Shown: piece by piece, positions 1 through 5,550 of the stretch | Layout of the letters: every line of letters starts with the position of its first letter | How positions within the stretch are numbered: position 1 is the first letter of the stretch | Assembly (NCBI GenBank): GCA_003453835.1 | Contig: DMMN01000018.1 | Span: 2,997 to 10,892 of the forward strand | Origin: Bacteroidota bacterium | GTDB taxonomy: Bacteria > Bacteroidota > Ignavibacteria > UBA10030 | DNA length: 7,896 nt | Direction: 5' to 3' | Position numbers and translations under genes: made by a program | The notes under the pieces: generated by a model | What the model was told of the DNA's origin: nothing | Databases searched by the model: none | Seen by the model: the letters and a program-made list of their open reading frames with translations, nothing else

Positions 1-83
1 TACTCGATCAAGGAACAAGGCCAAGACCACAAACAAGAATTGCCCGCGAAACACACGAACGACGCGACAACTACTTCGTACTG

Positions 84-125
84 TTCCGCGTATTTCGCGG
101 AAAGAACCCACCGCTTCTGGCGGTG
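84..125. repeat. Two tandem perfect hairpins in CGCG-rich spacer
   Basis: Two perfect inverted repeats lie back to back. The first has 7-bp arms TTCCGCG (84-90) and CGCGGAA (96-102) around a 5-nt loop. The second has 6-bp arms CACCGC (109-114) and GCGGTG (120-125) around a 5-nt loop. They sit about 90-130 nt downstream of the minus-strand phosphoesterase stop codon, so they could end its transcript or protect its 3' end. No T-run follows on the minus strand, so a classical intrinsic terminator is not supported. The surrounding 1-211 is rich in short CGCGAA and TTCGCG words, as in dispersed intergenic repeats. I see no gene in 1-211. Confidence 0.5.
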
Positions 126-211
126 ATCAATTACATCGAGTTCAAGAAAGGTAAGAAAATCGTTTGCGAAGATTCGCGCGGATTCGCGGGTAGAAGAATA
201 GCGTTGAGTAA

Positions 212-2065
212 CTACCGAGTTTCCACCATCATCACCCTCCCGTCCAAATCGGTCACCAACACGCGAGAGCGACTCAGGGGAACCGGTGTGCTGACGATCG
301 ATACGCCGACGCGATGTTGCCAGAGGATGGCGCCGGATTTCCCGTCCAACGCAACGACGAGACCGTTCTTTGTGCCGAAGAAGACGACGCCGTCTTTCTC
401 GATGGGCATCGAGGGGTCGATGTCGTAGCCGTAGCCGCAATGTGTAACCCAGATAGGCGTCGGCTCGTTGGCCGATGTGGAGAATGCCACGAGCGTATCG
501 GCCATGCACTTCGCGTACACTCGACTGCCGTCTTCGGATAGCCCGATGCTCTCGCGCACCTGATAGCGATTCGATCGCCAGATGGTCCTGCCCGTGGAGG
601 CATCGATGGCCGTCATATAACGATCGGGGGCCACGATGAAGATTTTTCCGTCTGCGGCTACGGGCCGGCAGGCGGCGGGCGAAAAGAGAATCCCGGCATT
701 TCCGTTCGACCACTTCCAGGCGAGTGAGCCGTTCTTCTTGTTCAACGCGTAGAGATATGTATCCCATGCACCGAACACCACCAGGTCTTGATAGATCAGC
801 GGCTTCGTCTCAACGAATCCCTTCACGTCTTTGTACTCCCACACGATGGTTCCTGTCTGGAGGTCTATTGCCCGGAAGACCCCATCGCTTGCGCCGATGT
901 AGGCAATTTCGTTTTCGATTCGCGGGGCGGCTACGACAGGAGCTCCCGTCCCGACTTTCCAGAAGACTCTTCCCGTTGCAACGTCCAGACAGTAGATGTT
1001 CTTGTCGGATGAGCCGACGACAACTCGGCCATTCGCAATGTCGGGGGTGGAGTAAACGGCGGACCCGGATTTGAAGCTCCATTGCCCCGCTCCGTCATTC
1101 AACGAGAGAGAAACAATCGTCCCGCTGCTATTTCCTACGATCACCTGATTTTTCGAAACGGCGGGCGAAGACGCGATCGTGTATTCCGTGTTGACATCCC
1201 AACGCGTCATCACGTGTGAGAATCGTTGATTCACCGAGAAGTCAGGGCGTTGGTGGGTGGAAGTGTCTCTTCGGTATTCCCGTTGCCCGAGAGGGATCTT
1301 ATGCCAGACCGGTTTTGAGCCGGAGCCGGGGAGTCGCTCGGAGAAGAAGATCGTGTCGGCTCGGATTTCGGCAATCGTGTAGCCACCAACCTGTTGATTG
1401 GCGCGGAGATTCGAGCGCCCCATAGTTGCAGGCACGCCCTCGAAGTTCATGATCCGGTTTCGGTGCCCGTGGCCGACGAGGACCGCCTGGGTGTTACGAC
1501 GCTTGATCTTTTCCAGTAGCAGGTACCAATTATCGATGCCGGAATCGAGGGGATAGTGCGTCACGATGAACAATGGTTGGTCAGGGTCGGGGAGATTCGT
1601 CAGAACGGAATCGACCCAGCGCAAATCCTCCGGGGCGAAATGCCCGTCTCCCATTTTCATGATCGGGCCTTGGTGAAGTCCAATGAACCGATATCCGCCG
1701 TGCTCGAAGACGAACCGGTCGTTGCCGAAGAGTTGAGGAAATGTCGTGCAACCCGACTCCGACCATTTGGTGTCGTGATTACCGGGGACGAGGTAGTACG
1801 GCTTATTCAGGCTATCGAGAATTGCTTTCGCGAGTTCGAGCTGTCCGTTCGAACCCATCTCCGTGATGTCACCGGAGAGAATAACGAAGGCAACATCCTG
1901 CAGCGAGTTGAGGTCGTGCACGGACGCGCTGAGATCGGCCGCGCCGGTTGTGCCACCGACGTGCGTATCGCTGAGCCAGGCAAACGTAAACGGCTTCGTT
2001 TGCGAGCCTGAAACCGACAAACCAAGAAAAAGAAAGAGGAGAAGATGCTTAGTCGATCTGGTCAT
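212..2065 (-). CDS. Secreted metallophosphoesterase fused to a PQQ-type beta-propeller
   Basis: A 617-residue exported protein in two parts. Residues 1-20 are a basic and hydrophobic signal peptide with no lipobox Cys. Residues 26-250 are a calcineurin-like metallophosphoesterase with every metal-binding motif of the family: SDTH (D33, H35), GD (D66), GNHD (N96, H97), VTH (H170) and GHGH (H199, H201). This predicts a dinuclear-metal hydrolase of phosphoester or phosphodiester bonds; the substrate cannot be read from sequence. Residues 292-617 hold about seven PQQ/BamB-like blades. Each ends in a pattern of the type A-h-D-x-x-T/S-G-x-h-x-W, for example near 356-371, 396-411, 437-452, 483-498 and 570-584. 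Such propellers usually bind partners or ligands, and I see no evidence that this one binds PQQ. The ATG at 2065 is chosen because it gives an intact signal peptide. It lies inside the end of the RidA-family gene (17-nt overlap), which suggests co-transcription and translational coupling. Family assignment is secure; function is unknown. Confidence 0.9.
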   Translation of the reverse strand: MTRSTKHLLLFLFLGLSVSGSQTKPFTFAWLSDTHVGGTTGAADLSASVHDLNSLQDVAFVILSGDITEMGSNGQLELAKAILDSLNKPYYLVPGNHDTKWSESGCTTFPQLFGNDRFVFEHGGYRFIGLHQGPIMKMGDGHFAPEDLRWVDSVLTNLPDPDQPLFIVTHYPLDSGIDNWYLLLEKIKRRNTQAVLVGHGHRNRIMNFEGVPATMGRSNLRANQQVGGYTIAEIRADTIFFSERLPGSGSKPVWHKIPLGQREYRRDTSTHQRPDFSVNQRFSHVMTRWDVNTEYTIASSPAVSKNQVIVGNSSGTIVSLSLNDGAGQWSFKSGSAVYSTPDIANGRVVVGSSDKNIYCLDVATGRVFWKVGTGAPVVAAPRIENEIAYIGASDGVFRAIDLQTGTIVWEYKDVKGFVETKPLIYQDLVVFGAWDTYLYALNKKNGSLAWKWSNGNAGILFSPAACRPVAADGKIFIVAPDRYMTAIDASTGRTIWRSNRYQVRESIGLSEDGSRVYAKCMADTLVAFSTSANEPTPIWVTHCGYGYDIDPSMPIEKDGVVFFGTKNGLVVALDGKSGAILWQHRVGVSIVSTPVPLSRSRVLVTDLDGRVMMVETR

Positions 2066-2456
2066 GGTCGTGTGTGATGATTGCCTCTGCTTCGATCTCG
2101 ACCAGCATATCGGGGTCGATGAGTTTGCTGATTTCGATCATGGAGGTGGCCGGCCGGATGTCGCCGAACGCTTCGCCGTGGGCCTTGCCAATCTTCTGCC
2201 AGTCATTGATGTTGGTGACGAACATCCGCGTTCGGACCACGTCTTCCAGACGGGCACCCGCTTTCGTCAAAGCCGATTCGATATTCTTGATCGTCTGGAC
2301 GGTCTGCGCATACGGATCACCTTTGCCGACGACATTCCCGTCTGCGTCGATGGCTGTACAGCCGGATACGTACACCGCAGACCCAACCCTGACGGCTCGC
2401 GAGTAGCCGACGATCGGCTCCCACGGCGCACCACTGGAGATGTTTGTTCGGTTCAT
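2049..2456 (-). CDS. RidA/YjgF/YER057c/UK114-family protein, non-archetypal subgroup
   Basis: A 135-residue protein spanning the whole Rid fold, which forms trimers in the cytosol with active sites between subunits. Family marks are GYSRAVRVG (17-25), the VYVSG strand (28-32), the GDPYAQT helix start (46-52), [14 protein letters not shown] (73-86) and LVEIEAEAI (118-126). Archetypal RidA deaminates reactive enamines and imines from PLP enzymes using an Arg in a P-A-R-S context. Here the matching stretch reads R-P-A-T-S (101-105), so Thr replaces that Arg. This places the protein among Rid subgroups whose reaction is not settled, and deaminase activity should not be assumed. The last 17 nt overlap the exported phosphoesterase gene. 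No good Shine-Dalgarno sequence precedes the ATG (nearest upstream bases CTCTCCT), so the start rests on family length. It is the first gene of a likely two-gene unit. Confidence 0.92.
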   Translation of the reverse strand: MNRTNISSGAPWEPIVGYSRAVRVGSAVYVSGCTAIDADGNVVGKGDPYAQTVQTIKNIESALTKAGARLEDVVRTRMFVTNINDWQKIGKAHGEAFGDIRPATSMIEISKLIDPDMLVEIEAEAIITHDHDQID

Positions 2457-2498
2457 AGGAGAGATAATGGTTCGTGATGGATGAAGAGGACTTTGCCG

Positions 2499-2515
2499 GC
2501 AGGGGTGCTACCTGC
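2499..2515. repeat. Short hairpin upstream of the RidA-family gene
   Basis: GCAGG (2499-2503) and CCTGC (2511-2515) form a 5-bp stem with a 7-nt loop, 43 nt or more upstream of the RidA-family start codon. On the minus strand a T-run lies before, not after, the stem, so it is not a terminator for the S9 gene. On the plus strand the stem is followed by AAAAA rather than T. It may be a leader structure or the edge of the repeat block beside it. Confidence 0.35.
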
Positions 2516-2574
2516 AAAAATATCCAATGTCCAACGTGCAATGATGAATGATCAATTGGTCAACCTACTCCAGT

Positions 2575-2599
2575 TGTCCGACAGTTGAACTGTCGGACA
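2575..2599. repeat. Perfect 12-bp inverted repeat
   Basis: Arms TGTCCGACAGTT (2575-2586) and AACTGTCGGACA (2588-2599) are perfect inverted copies separated by a single G. As a hairpin it would form about 10 bp with a 5-nt loop. As DNA it is a near-continuous 25-bp palindrome that a dimeric protein could bind. It lies 119 nt or more upstream of the RidA-family start and 152 nt or more downstream of the S9 stop. No T-run follows on either strand, so it is not an intrinsic terminator. Confidence 0.75.
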
Positions 2600-2605
2600 G
2601 AATTC

Positions 2606-2630
2606 TCTTCCACAGTTTGACTGTCGAAGA
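2606..2630. repeat. 11-bp inverted repeat with one mismatch
   Basis: Arms 2606-2616 and 2620-2630 pair with one C/C mismatch (2611 and 2625) around a TTG loop. The core ACAGTTTGACTGTCG closely resembles the neighbouring palindrome ACAGTTGAACTGTCG, so the two hairpins probably arose by duplication. They are only 6 nt apart. No T-run follows. Confidence 0.65.
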
Positions 2631-2750
2631 ACCGAGTAAGGTCGTCCGAAAAACAATATCGAATGTCCAACTTCGAATGATGAATGTTCAAGTTGTTCCA
2701 GCCACTTCCACATTCGGCGTTGAGCGTTCGACATTGGACATTTTCTCTTT

Positions 2751-3839
2751 CTACCGATAGCCGGCCTTCGTCAAGTCGTCAATCGTCCGGAGCGGATGCG
2801 GGGGATTGAGATGGCCGGCCAGGAACCTGTAGATCTTCAGCCGGATCTCCTTGGCTTTCTTCGTGTCGATCCTGTCGAAGCTATGTCCGCCCGGGATCTC
2901 TTTGAAAATCTCGTACTCGAACTTCTTGCCCGCAGCTTTGAGGGCCTCGATGAGGTGCTCCACCTCGAGCACGTTCACATCGTCATCGTTCGTATTCGTG
3001 TGGATCAGCAACGGAGTTTGCAGCTTCTGAACGTGGTTAACGGGGGACCGGCGGCGATACTCCTGCACATCTTCATTCGCCGTCTTGCCGATATGGTAGG
3101 GAGCCGAGAAGAGCCTCCGATAGTCGTCGGTGGAGTACCCCATCCGTTGAACGAGATCGCTGACGGGCACGCCGGCGAACGCAACCCTGTAATCATCCGG
3201 ATGATCAAAGATATCCATCAACGTAATCAATCCGCCATGGCTCCAGCCGAGAATGCCGACGCGGTTGTTATCGACGAAGTCATAGTTGTCCACCACGTAA
3301 TCGCGCGCCGCGTTATTGTCTTCTATCTCCAATCCGCCATAGTCGATGGCTTCATAGAATCCACGACCATAGCCTGTGCTACCCCGATAATCCGGCGCCA
3401 CGACAACGTAGCCTTGCGCCATCAATTCTCGGATGATGTGGGTGTGAAACGTGCCGAAGTTCCCGTGCACCCCTCCGTGCGGCAGGACGAGCACCGGGTA
3501 CTTCTTACTCCGATCGAGCTTCTGAGGGATAAAAATGTACGTGGCAAAACGAACAGGGTTCTTCGCTCCCATTGCCGTTGGGTTCTGCACTTTGGCCCGC
3601 GGCGGACCGACGATGAGCACCTTATCGATATTGGCGACGTCACCAACTCTATTGTACCACAACACATCGTCAACAGCCTTTTCCAGTTGATCGAGGCGAT
3701 GGTTGAGCGCCTCGAAACGCTGTTGGATTGCCTGGGCCGGGTCGGGGGGGGGAGGCTGGGTAAGAGCAGTGAGCCTCGTCGTTGGGGAAACCGTCAAGGA
3801 AACAAGGACGGCAAGCGTGTTCAAGGGAAACAGTTTCAT
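2751..3839 (-). CDS. Secreted S9-family alpha/beta-hydrolase peptidase (prolyl oligopeptidase type)
   Basis: A 362-residue exported serine hydrolase. Residues 1-26 form a signal peptide, followed by a short Pro-rich linker (QPPPPDP, 28-34) and a charged amphipathic segment with coiled-coil character (36-60). The catalytic domain covers about 75-345. It shows the oxyanion HGG (121-123), the DYRGSTGYG motif typical of S9 enzymes (150-158), the nucleophile elbow GWSHGG with S200, an acidic cluster NDDD (284-287) holding the likely catalytic Asp, and GGHSFD with H319. S9 enzymes usually carry an N-terminal beta-propeller gate about 300-400 residues long. Here it is absent and a short helical segment takes its place, so access to the active site should be wider. 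The enzyme may be an aminopeptidase, acylaminoacyl-peptidase or esterase; the substrate cannot be read. AAGGAG lies 8 nt upstream of the ATG, which fixes the start. The gene stands alone between a divergent spacer and a repeat block. Confidence 0.88.
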   Translation of the reverse strand: MKLFPLNTLAVLVSLTVSPTTRLTALTQPPPPDPAQAIQQRFEALNHRLDQLEKAVDDVLWYNRVGDVANIDKVLIVGPPRAKVQNPTAMGAKNPVRFATYIFIPQKLDRSKKYPVLVLPHGGVHGNFGTFHTHIIRELMAQGYVVVAPDYRGSTGYGRGFYEAIDYGGLEIEDNNAARDYVVDNYDFVDNNRVGILGWSHGGLITLMDIFDHPDDYRVAFAGVPVSDLVQRMGYSTDDYRRLFSAPYHIGKTANEDVQEYRRRSPVNHVQKLQTPLLIHTNTNDDDVNVLEVEHLIEALKAAGKKFEYEIFKEIPGGHSFDRIDTKKAKEIRLKIYRFLAGHLNPPHPLRTIDDLTKAGYR

Positions 3840-4164
3840 AGTTTCTTCTCCTTACGTACGTGTGTATCTGAAGCCTCCACAACGTACAAAAAATCCTCAC
3901 GTTCTCAAAACGCAGGCGACGGCATCTCGTAACAAGAATCGAGGATTGGGTGTAGGATATCAAGGGAAAGGAGCAAGGAGGATTCAGTCCACAGCCATTG
4001 GTCGTCGCCGTGCGGGGGATATCGCCCCTGTAACTGTTGTGCAGGCTCGCCCCACGAAAGATCCGGCCACAATCCCCGGCATTTCATGCGATCAATAGTA
4101 TGGCCGGTAGCACCAAAGTCTCTGATGTAATACACTCTCACGAACGGGTATCACAACTTCCTTA
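3840..4164. other. Divergent spacer between the S9 gene and the antitoxin
   Basis: These 325 bp separate the outward-facing starts of the S9 gene (minus) and the antitoxin (plus), so both promoters should lie here. The word TCGCCCC occurs at 4022-4028 and 4047-4053, and its first copy joins GGGG just upstream in a short stem with an ATATCG loop. A minus-strand open frame of 78 codons with a GTG start (4141 down to 3905) resembles no family I recognise and has no convincing ribosome binding site. I do not call it a gene. No tRNA or other RNA gene was recognised. Confidence 0.4.
3881..3908 (-). promoter_or_regulatory. Candidate promoter for the S9 peptidase gene
   Basis: On the minus strand a TTGAGA box (3903-3908, 5 of 6 matches to the sigma-70 -35 box) is followed after 16 nt by TACGTT (3881-3886, 3 of 6 matches to the -10 box). 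A palindrome ACGTACGT (3854-3861) lies between this and the ribosome binding site. The -10 match is weak, so the call is tentative. Confidence 0.25.
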
Positions 4165-4389
4165 TTGACTTACGTAACGGTCAAGGGACAGATTGTGGTC
4201 CTCGCTAAAATCCGGCGCAAGTTTGGGATCAAAAAAGCCACGAAAATAGCCTTCATTGAGCAGAACGGTAAGCTCATAATCCAGCCGCTCGACAAGAGCT
4301 ACTTCGAGAGTCTTGCAGGCATTCTCGGAACAGACGGCGATATGCTGAAAGGACTGATGGAGGAAGAGAAACGCGAGCGTGAGCTATGA
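4165..4389 (+). CDS. AbrB/MazE/SpoVT-family antitoxin (VapB-like), probably orphaned
   Basis: A 74-residue protein with the swapped-hairpin AbrB DNA-binding fold at residues 1-42 (VTVKGQIVVLAKIRRKFGI, then KIAFIEQNGKLIIQPL) and a charged C-terminal tail (LKGLMEEEKREREL). Such tails wrap and inhibit a PIN-domain VapC toxin. The dimer normally represses its own operon. The start is TTG at 4165: no in-frame ATG exists between it and the stop at 4123, and no clear Shine-Dalgarno sequence is present. Two positions depart from what I recall of the family: Leu at residue 13 where the V-x-I-P-x-x-I-R motif normally has Pro, and Ala at residue 25 where Gly is usual. Its stop codon overlaps a toxin start (ATGA at 4386-4389), the usual vapBC arrangement, but that toxin is truncated. 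The antitoxin may persist as an orphan regulator or be decaying. Confidence 0.75.
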   Translation: MTYVTVKGQIVVLAKIRRKFGIKKATKIAFIEQNGKLIIQPLDKSYFESLAGILGTDGDMLKGLMEEEKREREL

Positions 4390-4466
4390 AAGCAGCCGTG
4401 CTTGATAGCTATGCCGTCATTTCGTATTTGCAGCAGCAGGAAGTGTCATGCCCGGCTTGGTTTTGA
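4386..4466 (+). pseudogene. Truncated PIN-domain toxin (VapC-like) remnant
   Basis: An ATG overlapping the antitoxin stop opens a 26-codon frame. Its first 19 residues, MKAAVLDSYAVISYLQQQE, match the start of VapC/PIN ribonucleases, including the first metal-binding acidic residue D7 in the VLDSYA motif. Similarity then ends and the frame closes at TGA (4464-4466). Intact PIN toxins are about 125-140 residues, so more than 80% is missing, including the other acidic catalytic residues. No other plus-strand frame downstream resumes PIN sequence, so a simple frameshift is unlikely and deletion or insertion is more likely. The break lies near a TGTCATG word (4444-4450) that recurs at 4743-4749 and, inverted, at 4772-4778 and 4795-4801. 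Confidence 0.7.
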
Positions 4467-4861
4467 CAGACCGGTTCCTGCCCAAAGTGTCCCTACCACC
4501 ATCCCTTGCGGTACAGCCCACACTTTCTTTCCAAGTCGCGCCGATTGCTTTTCATTGTACCCGAGAATCTCTGCGCGGAAGTTAAGAGTCTTTTCAAGGA
4601 ATATCATCAACGATGCAAGGTCTTCCTCCGACCTCCGACATCCATCTGAGCAATGAGGAATTTGCCGACCCGGTGAGCACAACAACCGGCATGGATTTCA
4701 AGACCTGCCGAACCCGCCGTGAATCTCGCGATGAACGTACCCTGTCATGATTCTATGCGATACCTTGGCAACATGACAACCCATCGTAGGCAATCATGAC
4801 AGAGGAGTTACGAGGCGAGAACCAACCGTCGCGGCGCCGGGCAACGTATTGAGCAGTTGGG
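4467..4861. other. Gene-free stretch after the toxin break
   Basis: These 395 bp lie between the broken toxin (plus) and the end of dedA (minus). A 79-codon minus-strand frame runs from 4685 to 4446 with a TTG start, no ribosome binding site, and an upstream in-frame stop at 4698-4700. Its middle (around LMIFLEKTLNFRAEILGY) looks moderately protein-like but I recognise no family. It could be a remnant of inserted material. Nothing else in the stretch looks coding. Confidence 0.35.
4742..4802. repeat. 11-bp perfect inverted repeat, 61 bp end to end
   Basis: Arms CTGTCATGATT (4742-4752) and AATCATGACAG (4792-4802) are perfect inverted copies around a 39-nt interior. The stem may extend a few bases further inside (4753-4757 with 4785-4789). 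The interior holds a third CATGACA (4772-4778). The repeat lies 60-120 nt beyond the dedA stop, so it could shape that transcript's 3' end, although no T-run follows. It could also be a tiny terminal-inverted-repeat element; I see no target-site duplication at its edges. Confidence 0.6.
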
Positions 4862-5518
4862 CTATGAAGCTCGGACTTTGCGTTTCCTTAGTTGTATGCG
4901 AATGGCCTCGACAAGGGCGGGAATCCCCGGGATCAGGATCAAAGCGAGGATGACGAGACTGAAGTTGTTCTTGACGAAGGGAATGCTGCCGAAGTAATAT
5001 CCGGCCGGCACAAAGATCAGCACCCAGGCAACGCCGCCGACAACGTTGAACAAAATGAACCGCCGGTACGTCATGCTGCCGATGCCGGCAACGAATGGGG
5101 CAAACGTGCGGATGATCGGAAGAAAGCGTGCGATGATGATCGTCTTGCCGCCATGTTTCTCGTAGAAGCTATGCGTGCGGATAAGGTACTCCTTGTTCAG
5201 AAATCTCGAATGCTCTTCGTGAAAGACCTTCGGCCCGACATAATCACCGATCCAGTAGTTGACCGTGTCCCCAAGGATCGCCGCAACGATCAGCAACACG
5301 ATGGCGACAATCGGGTTCAGCGCGCCGATGGCCGCCAACGAGCCGACCGCGAAGAGAAGCGAATCGCCCGGAAGAAACGGGGTGATCACCAGCCCGGTCT
5401 CGCAAAAGACGATCAGAAAAAGAATGCCGTAGACCCACGGACCGTAGGTGTTGCACAGCTCGAGCAGATGCCGGTCGATATGCAGAATGAAGTCAATTGC
5501 GCTTTGGATGAATTCCAT
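4862..5518 (-). CDS. DedA-family inner-membrane protein
   Basis: A 218-residue polytopic membrane protein of the DedA/VTT (SNARE-associated) superfamily. Members support membrane homeostasis, proton-dependent envelope functions and, in some lineages, flipping of undecaprenyl phosphate or phospholipid. Hydrophobic segments fall at about 27-47, 53-66, 69-83, 124-147, 154-177 and 186-206. Core motifs are CETG (39-42), PFLPGDSLLF (47-56), GDTVNYWIGDYVG (83-95) and ARFLPIIRTFAPFVAG (130-145). E40, D52, R131 and R137 match, offset by one, the E39, D51, R130 and R136 that are important in E. coli YqjA/YghB. The frame stays open to an ATG at 5662, but those extra 48 residues are not membrane-like and overlap the S46 gene. 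The ATG at 5518 fits family length and has GAAGGG 7 nt upstream. The start lies 32 nt after the S46 stop, so the two are probably co-transcribed. Confidence 0.9.
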   Translation of the reverse strand: MEFIQSAIDFILHIDRHLLELCNTYGPWVYGILFLIVFCETGLVITPFLPGDSLLFAVGSLAAIGALNPIVAIVLLIVAAILGDTVNYWIGDYVGPKVFHEEHSRFLNKEYLIRTHSFYEKHGGKTIIIARFLPIIRTFAPFVAGIGSMTYRRFILFNVVGGVAWVLIFVPAGYYFGSIPFVKNNFSLVILALILIPGIPALVEAIRIQLRKRKVRAS

Positions 5519-5550
5519 GAAGAACCCTTCGATGTGATGGTGCAAACGTG

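Larger units (their letters stand above)
2519..2743. repeat. Intergenic repeat block: two direct copies and one inverted copy
   Basis: Copy A (2519-2555) and copy B (2655-2691) are direct repeats that match at 32 of 37 positions without gaps. They share AATGTCCAAC and AATGATGAATG. A shorter inverted copy C (2726-2743) matches B (2662-2679) at 15 of 18 positions and could pair with it in RNA or single-stranded DNA. Two hairpins lie between A and B. The block fills most of the 294-bp spacer between the S9 gene and the RidA-family gene, and I see no coding capacity in it. The layout resembles dispersed intergenic repeats of the REP or MITE kind. Whether other copies exist in the genome cannot be seen from this window. 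Confidence 0.65.

Noticed and set aside
2515..2541. Bacteroidota-type promoter (TAnnTTTG, TATTTTTG on the minus strand at 2515-2522, with TTG at 2539-2541) for the RidA-family gene
   Set aside because: The -7-like box fits, but its spacing to TTG is 16 nt, shorter than usual. It lies inside a repeat copy, and the host lineage is uncertain, so it may be chance.
2575..2630. Intrinsic terminators after the S9 gene
   Set aside because: The stems are good, but no T-run follows either one on the minus strand.
2499..2743. CRISPR array
   Set aside because: There are only two imperfect direct copies 136 bp apart, with hairpins rather than uniform spacers, and no cas genes in the window.
2796..3932. 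Long plus-strand open frame (378 codons) opposite the S9 gene
   Set aside because: It is antisense to a clear S9 hydrolase with a complete catalytic triad and signal peptide. Its product has no recognisable domain and is explained by codon bias on the other strand.
4446..4685. Minus-strand 79-codon frame as a real gene
   Set aside because: It has a TTG start, no ribosome binding site, an in-frame stop just upstream and no recognisable family. It is described only as part of the gene-free stretch.
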